From: Spirochaetia bacterium
GTDB taxonomy: Bacteria; Spirochaetota; Spirochaetia; Treponematales; Treponemataceae
NCBI GenBank assembly: GCA_900769985.1
Contig: CAAGIS010000084.1
Coordinates: 12,795-76,794 of the forward strand
Reading direction: 5' to 3'
DNA length: 64,000 bases
Below are positions 59,778 through 64,000 of this stretch, one piece after another. The translations under genes and the position numbers were made by a program. Numbering within the stretch: the stretch's first letter is position 1; every line of letters begins with the position of its first letter. The notes beneath the pieces are model-generated. The model saw nothing but the letters and a program-made list of their open reading frames with translations, made no database searches and had not been told where the DNA came from.

Positions 59778-61653
59778 ATTCCCACCCGAACGTTGCAGGC
59801 GGTTTGTTCGTTGCATCAAAGTAGACGGCATCTACAAAGTCCAGCCTTGCAATTTCAGAAACTATCTGTCTTAATAAATCGTGGTCAAGCCATGCAAACC
59901 GCGCTGTCATTACGTCTTCAGAAACAACCGGTCGCAAGACAAAAGAAGCGCGGTCTTTTGCAGAAGCAAAAGGCAAGTCAATTGTCAGATGCTGGAAGAT
60001 TCTGTCATACCATTTTGAACTGTGCAGATAAGTAAGCACAATGTTGTCAACTTCTCTTAACTGGTCAAGCCTAAATTTATCGCAGTAACCTTCCTGAAGT
60101 TTTAAATCTTCGTCTTTTATATCTGGCCGCTGCCACAAACGCAGTACAGTTCTGTTTAAAAAAGAAGCACTGTTTGTAATATTGCTTGAAGCCTTTTCGA
60201 TTTTTTCCCATTTTAAAGGAACGTGATAAAATCCGTTTTCTTCCTGTCTGAAACTTAATACAGCCGGAAATCTGTATGTCCTGAAATCTCCCTGAACACC
60301 GACAGATTTTACTGGCAGGACAAATTTTTTCATATCTGCAGAACATTTTTCGCAAAACTCAGTAACTTGAATTTTATCAAGTTCAAGTTTTGCTTTTTCA
60401 AGTTCCTCTGCATCTTTTTGGCTGAGTTTGCCGTCAGAGCATAAGACATTAATGGAAAGTCCCGGACCTGGAAAAGGATGTCTCATTACGAGCGAATCAT
60501 CAAGTCCGAGTTTTTTTCCGATTGCGCGCACTTCATCTTTGTATAAATCTCTGATTGGTTCAATTATCATTCCTTTTTCGATTAAACTTTGAATTCCCTG
60601 AACCCTGTTATGATGAGTCTTTATTGTATTGGAATTTTTAGTTCCGCCTGATTCGATTATGTCTGGATATAAAGTTCCCTGTGCTAAAAGCCATTTGTTT
60701 TCGTCAAGATGCTGTTTTTTTACGACTTCATTGCGGACTGCGATAAAGTTCTCTCCGATTGCCATTCTTTTTTTCTGTGGGTCAGTCATAAACTTAACTG
60801 CATCTAAAAAGCTATTGCCTGCATCTTCTGTAATGAAATTGTTAAAACCGAATTTATGATATGACTCGGCAACTTGCTTTGACTCGTTTTTCCTCATAAA
60901 GCCATTGTCTATATGAAGTCCTAAAACTCTGTCCTGTCCCAAAGCCTTGTTTAGCAGTGCAAATGTAATTGTAGAATCAACACCACCTGAAAGAAACAGA
61001 AGGACGTTTTTGTCTTCTGCTTCTTTTTTGATGTTGTCAAGAATAATCTGCAAGACAGTATCCTGATCCCAGTTTTTTGACATTCCGCAATACTTTGCAA
61101 AATTTTCAAAGATTTTATTTCCGCATGGAGTGTCTTTTACTTCACAGTGGAACTGGAGGCTGAAACGTTTTTTTTCAAGATTTTGCGTTGCAGCAAATTT
61201 GCAGTCTTTTGTAGAACCGACAGTTTCAAAACCTTCTCCGAGTTCAAACACTGCATCCTGATGGCTCATCCAAACTTGCTGAGTATTTTCAATTCCTTCG
61301 AATAATGGACATTTTACGTTTTCATTTAACTCAAGCTGCGCAAATCCAAATTCCCCAACGTCTGCTTTTGCAACTTTTCCGCCGTATCCAAGCTGAACAA
61401 TATAATGCCCGTAACAAAGTCCTAAAACAGGAATGTCAAGATTGAGGATTTCAGCATTGAATTCAGGAATTTTCTCATCGTAAACAGATGACGGTCCTCC
61501 GGAAAAAACAATTCCTCTGGCATTTTCAAATGCAGAAAGAGGTGCAGAGGGAAGTGCAATTTCAGAATAGAACCCTGCCATTCTGAATCGCTTTGCAATT
61601 AAATGTGCGTACTGCGAACCGAAGTCCAAAACTACTATCTTTTCACGACTCAT
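59776..61653 (-). CDS. guaA: GMP synthase (glutamine-hydrolysing), long eukaryote-like form
   Basis: GuaA converts XMP to GMP. The 625-residue protein has a glutamine amidotransferase domain with Cys80 (GLCYGHY) and H169/E171 (QFHCEV, where relatives have HPE), an ATP-pyrophosphatase domain with FLSGGVDSTI (about 220), and QGTLYPDIIESGG. The dimerisation domain is about 100 residues longer than in standard bacterial enzymes (about 515-525). It contains VLPVKSVGVQGDFRTYRF and RPVVSEDVMTARFAWL, like the human type. The C-terminus is PPATFGWE. It lies 45 bp after asnS in the same direction. Confidence 0.93.
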   Translation of the reverse strand: MSREKIVVLDFGSQYAHLIAKRFRMAGFYSEIALPSAPLSAFENARGIVFSGGPSSVYDEKIPEFNAEILNLDIPVLGLCYGHYIVQLGYGGKVAKADVGEFGFAQLELNENVKCPLFEGIENTQQVWMSHQDAVFELGEGFETVGSTKDCKFAATQNLEKKRFSLQFHCEVKDTPCGNKIFENFAKYCGMSKNWDQDTVLQIILDNIKKEAEDKNVLLFLSGGVDSTITFALLNKALGQDRVLGLHIDNGFMRKNESKQVAESYHKFGFNNFITEDAGNSFLDAVKFMTDPQKKRMAIGENFIAVRNEVVKKQHLDENKWLLAQGTLYPDIIESGGTKNSNTIKTHHNRVQGIQSLIEKGMIIEPIRDLYKDEVRAIGKKLGLDDSLVMRHPFPGPGLSINVLCSDGKLSQKDAEELEKAKLELDKIQVTEFCEKCSADMKKFVLPVKSVGVQGDFRTYRFPAVLSFRQEENGFYHVPLKWEKIEKASSNITNSASFLNRTVLRLWQRPDIKDEDLKLQEGYCDKFRLDQLREVDNIVLTYLHSSKWYDRIFQHLTIDLPFASAKDRASFVLRPVVSEDVMTARFAWLDHDLLRQIVSEIARLDFVDAVYFDATNKPPATFGWE

Positions 61654-61698
61654 AAATTTTCCTTACCAATGTAAACTAAAGATATCTCTTAAATTTTT

Positions 61699-63150
61699 TT
61701 AGAAATCAGCTGATTTTGGTGCTCTCGGATACGGAATTACATCGCGGATATTTTCCATTCCGGTAACATAACGGATAAGCCGTTCAAAACCAAGTCCAAA
61801 TCCAGAATGCGGAACAGTTCCGAAGCGGCGCAGGTCAAGATACCATTGATAATTTGACATATCCATGTTTCTTTCTTTGCATGCTGCAAGAAGTTTTTCA
61901 TAATTTTCTTCGCGCTCAGAACCGCCAATTAATTCTCCGATTCCAGGAACAAGAACATCAACGGCTTTTACTGTTTTTCCGTCCTCATTCTGTTTCATAT
62001 AGAAAGATTTTATTTCTTTTGGATAATTGAAAACCATTACAGGACATTTATAAATTTGTTCTGTCAGGAATTTTTCATGCTCAGTTGCAATGTCGCATCC
62101 CCAGTACGGTTTAAACTCAAATTTATCCGAATGTTTTTCAAGTTCAGCAATTGCTTCTGTGTAAGAAATCCTTACGAATTTTGCATTTGCAACTTTTTCA
62201 AGGCTTTCGATGAGTCCCGGTTGAATTCGTTTGTCAAAAAATTCCAAGTCGCTGCGGCATTTTGTTAAAGCCCAATTCAAAAGATATTTTACAAAATCTT
62301 CCTGAATATCCATATCATCGTTCAAGTCAAAAAATGCCATTTCAGGTTCAATCATCCAAAATTCTGCAAGGTGGCGCGGGGTATTTGAATTTTCTGCACG
62401 GAACGTAGGCCCGAAAGTATAGACTCTCGAAAGTGCAGTTGCCAAAGTTTCTGCTTCAAGCTGTCCTGAAACAGTAAGGCTTGCTTTTTTACCGAAAAAA
62501 TCTTTTGAATAGTCAACTATTTTGTGTGCATCTTCAATTTTCATACCGCCGATTCCTGCTTTTACACCGAGTTCAGCGATTTTTTCCATGGAAAGTGTCG
62601 TAACCTGAAACATTTCGCCTGCGCCTTCGCAGTCAGAACAGGTAATCTCCGGCGCATTGATATACTGGAAACCGCGCTCCTGAAAAAACGAATGAACTGC
62701 AAATGCCATTTGGTTTCTTACGCGGTAAACCGCTCCGAATGTGTTTGTCCTTGCCCGTAAATGAGCATTTTCGCGCAAATATTCCATAGACATTTTGTTT
62801 TTCTGCAAAGGATATTCTTCTGGATTACACGTCCCCAAACATTCTATGCTTTCAAGTGTAACTTCAACTGCCTGTCCAGAAGCAGGAGATGGAATTAAAA
62901 TTCCTTCTGCCCGTACAGATGCACCAGTATTAAGTTTTTTCAAAGTTTCTTCAATATTATTTACATTTGCATTATTTAAAGGAGAATTTCTGTCAAACGT
63001 AAGCTGAATGTTTGCAAAGCAACTTCCGTCGTTTACTTGAATAAAAACTAAATTTTTTGAATCACGGATTGTTCTGACCCAACCACAAACTTTTACTTTT
63101 TGTCCATCAGGTGATGCTGCTAGTAAATCTTTAATAAGAACTGGAACCAT
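61699..63150 (-). CDS. asnS: Asparaginyl-tRNA synthetase
   Basis: AsnS is a class IIb synthetase that charges tRNA-Asn. The 483-residue protein has an N-terminal OB-fold anticodon-binding domain (VKVCGWVRTIRDSKNLVFIQVNDGS), motif 1 around FFQERGFQYINAPEIT, motif 2 TFRAENSNTPRHLAEFWMIEPEMAF and motif 3 SGFGLGFERLIRYVTGMENIRDVIPYPR. The insert TLSMEKIAELGVKAGIGGMK is typical of the longer bacterial type. GAGGAGG lies 9 bases before ATG 63150. Confidence 0.96.
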   Translation of the reverse strand: MVPVLIKDLLAASPDGQKVKVCGWVRTIRDSKNLVFIQVNDGSCFANIQLTFDRNSPLNNANVNNIEETLKKLNTGASVRAEGILIPSPASGQAVEVTLESIECLGTCNPEEYPLQKNKMSMEYLRENAHLRARTNTFGAVYRVRNQMAFAVHSFFQERGFQYINAPEITCSDCEGAGEMFQVTTLSMEKIAELGVKAGIGGMKIEDAHKIVDYSKDFFGKKASLTVSGQLEAETLATALSRVYTFGPTFRAENSNTPRHLAEFWMIEPEMAFFDLNDDMDIQEDFVKYLLNWALTKCRSDLEFFDKRIQPGLIESLEKVANAKFVRISYTEAIAELEKHSDKFEFKPYWGCDIATEHEKFLTEQIYKCPVMVFNYPKEIKSFYMKQNEDGKTVKAVDVLVPGIGELIGGSEREENYEKLLAACKERNMDMSNYQWYLDLRRFGTVPHSGFGLGFERLIRYVTGMENIRDVIPYPRAPKSADF

Positions 63151-63266
63151 ATCAGGTTGCCTCCTCGTAAAAATGTAAATAATGAAAATTATTTTAATTG
63201 TTTGTTAAATATTCATCAATATCTATAAAGAAAATAATTGAATCTATTGATTTTTTTTATTACATT

Positions 63267-63272
63267 TATAAT
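63267..63272 (+). promoter_or_regulatory. -10 box of the histone-like gene
   Basis: TATAAT is perfect, 29 bases before the ATG at 63302. The best -35 candidates are TTGATT (63247-63252, 14-bp spacer) and TTGAAT (63238-63243, 23-bp spacer), so the -35 is uncertain. Confidence 0.4.
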
Positions 63273-63301
63273 ATGTCTTTTTTATCTTGGAGGATTATAT
63301 A

Positions 63302-63901
63302 ATGAAAGAGGAAACGAAGCAAAAAGCAAAAGGCCTTATCAACAAAGTTAAGGGGGCATTAGACAAAGGGTTGAATGCATCTAAAAAAGCACTGGGAATT
63401 GCAGGAGAAGCAGTTCAGGATTTTAGTGATAAAAGTGCACTTAGAATAGAAAAAAAACAGTTGGAATCAAAATTAAAAAAGCAGTATGAATTTATAGGTG
63501 AATATGTAGCAGCTGTTTTTCTTTCTAAAAAAAATGCTTCTTTAACTTCAAAGGACAAACAGGTGTCAGAATATTTAGCTGAGATTTCAAGAATAAAGAA
63601 AGAAATTGATTTACGAAAAAATGCTTTGGAAAATGAAGGTTTCGTAACAGGTAAAAATGAGCCAAAAGTCGTTCAGGAAGAAGTTCAAGCAAAAGAAAAG
63701 AAATCTGCTTCAAAAAAAACTGCTGCAGTAAAGACTGTTGCATCAAAAACTGCTGCTCAGTCTGCAAAACCTTCTTCAAAGTCTGCTAAAAAGACAGTAA
63801 CAAAAGCAACGCCGGCTTCTTCAAGTAGAAAAGTAGTTGCAGCAAAGACTTCCGTAAAGTCTGATTCTGCAAAGAAAACTGAAAAAAATAAGAAAATTTA
63901 A
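63302..63901 (+). CDS. Histone-H1-like basic protein
   Basis: This 199-residue protein has an N-terminal helical region (1-115) with amphipathic segments (KQKAKGLINKVKGALDKGLNASKKAL) and a coiled coil (ISRIKKEIDLRKNALENEG). A long Lys/Ala/Ser/Thr tail (about 125-199) with repeated KKT, SKTAA and SAKK units follows. Such tails bind DNA non-specifically in bacterial H1-like proteins. The N-terminal half is not a standard H1-like domain and could instead contact membrane or protein. GGAGG lies 8 bases before ATG 63302. Confidence 0.75.
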   Translation: MKEETKQKAKGLINKVKGALDKGLNASKKALGIAGEAVQDFSDKSALRIEKKQLESKLKKQYEFIGEYVAAVFLSKKNASLTSKDKQVSEYLAEISRIKKEIDLRKNALENEGFVTGKNEPKVVQEEVQAKEKKSASKKTAAVKTVASKTAAQSAKPSSKSAKKTVTKATPASSSRKVVAAKTSVKSDSAKKTEKNKKI

Positions 63902-63921
63902 AAAAAAATATAAAAAAGCTG

Positions 63922-63980
63922 TTGACAAATAAAAAATGAATATGATATAGTCATATCACTCGCCGGTAAGTAAGCGGGTG
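63922..63980 (+). promoter_or_regulatory. Promoter and hairpin at the right edge
   Basis: TTGACA (63922-63927) and TATAGT (63946-63951) are 18 bp apart. At the expected transcript start CACTCGC (63957-63963) pairs with GCGGGTG (63974-63980). The gene it drives lies beyond the window; the strong promoter and structured leader would suit a stable RNA or a highly expressed gene (inference). Confidence 0.5.
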
Positions 63981-64000
63981 AAAGATATTTGAAAAGAACA

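Overview
The window is AT-rich (roughly 60-65% A+T by eye) and reads as one chromosomal segment of a Treponema-like spirochaete. The reasons are the division cluster running straight on to dprA-topA-xer-hslVU and then a flgB-flgC-fliE-fliF-fliG-fliH-fliI-fliJ motor operon (an order I recall from treponemes, not checked here), many TPR and lipoprotein genes with spirochaete-style lipoboxes, and frequent TTG/GTG starts behind good Shine-Dalgarno sites. There is no phage, transposase, CRISPR array or rRNA gene in the window.

Layout. 1-0.8 kb: an orphan gene on the minus strand. 0.9-9.9 kb: a compact dcw cluster (mraZ, rsmH, ftsL-like, murF, ftsW, ftsQ, ftsA, ftsZ) ending in a Xer recombinase; ftsI, mraY, murD and murG are absent from it. 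10-17 kb: TPR lipoprotein, dprA, topA, second Xer recombinase, hslV, hslU. 17.1-24.3 kb: flagellar basal body, rotor and export-ATPase operon. 24.4-26.5 kb (minus): TGS/uridine-kinase fusion and cytidine deaminase. 26.6-28.6 kb: leuA with an attenuator that encodes a leucine-rich leader peptide. 28.7-33.5 kb: a lipoprotein resembling an inactive M16 peptidase, a biotin-dependent carboxyltransferase, and a treponemal orphan. 33.5-37.7 kb: dispersed palindromic repeats, tRNA-Leu, DUF554, a PfkB kinase, an HD-GYP protein, and a His-Arg-Lys tRNA cluster. 37.7-40.4 kb: ruvA, ruvB, queA. 40.4-46.5 kb (minus): a five-gene overlapping operon of nucleotide-sugar dehydratase, sugar aminotransferase and three molybdenum-hydroxylase-like subunits. 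46.6-49.4 kb: a small exported protein, a DPBB/SPOR envelope protein and tmRNA. 49.4-57 kb: DUF368 transporter, an Rsb-type partner-switching module, a ParB-like protein, a metallophosphoesterase, and a TPR protein with an Mrr-like tail. 56.3-59.7 kb: two TPR proteins. 59.8-63.2 kb (minus): long-form guaA and asnS. 63.3 kb: a histone-H1-like basic protein.

The most unusual things are: (1) a ribosome-mediated leucine attenuator whose leader peptide may be read from a leaderless transcript; (2) a molybdenum-hydroxylase-like trio whose large subunit has lost the recognisable cofactor and catalytic motifs, translationally coupled to nucleotide-sugar genes; (3) a palindromic repeat family beside tRNA genes, one copy of which appears to supply the -35 box of a leaderless ruvA; and (4) a membrane TPR protein carrying an Mrr-like nuclease-fold domain. 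All assignments come from reading the sequence; no database search was possible.
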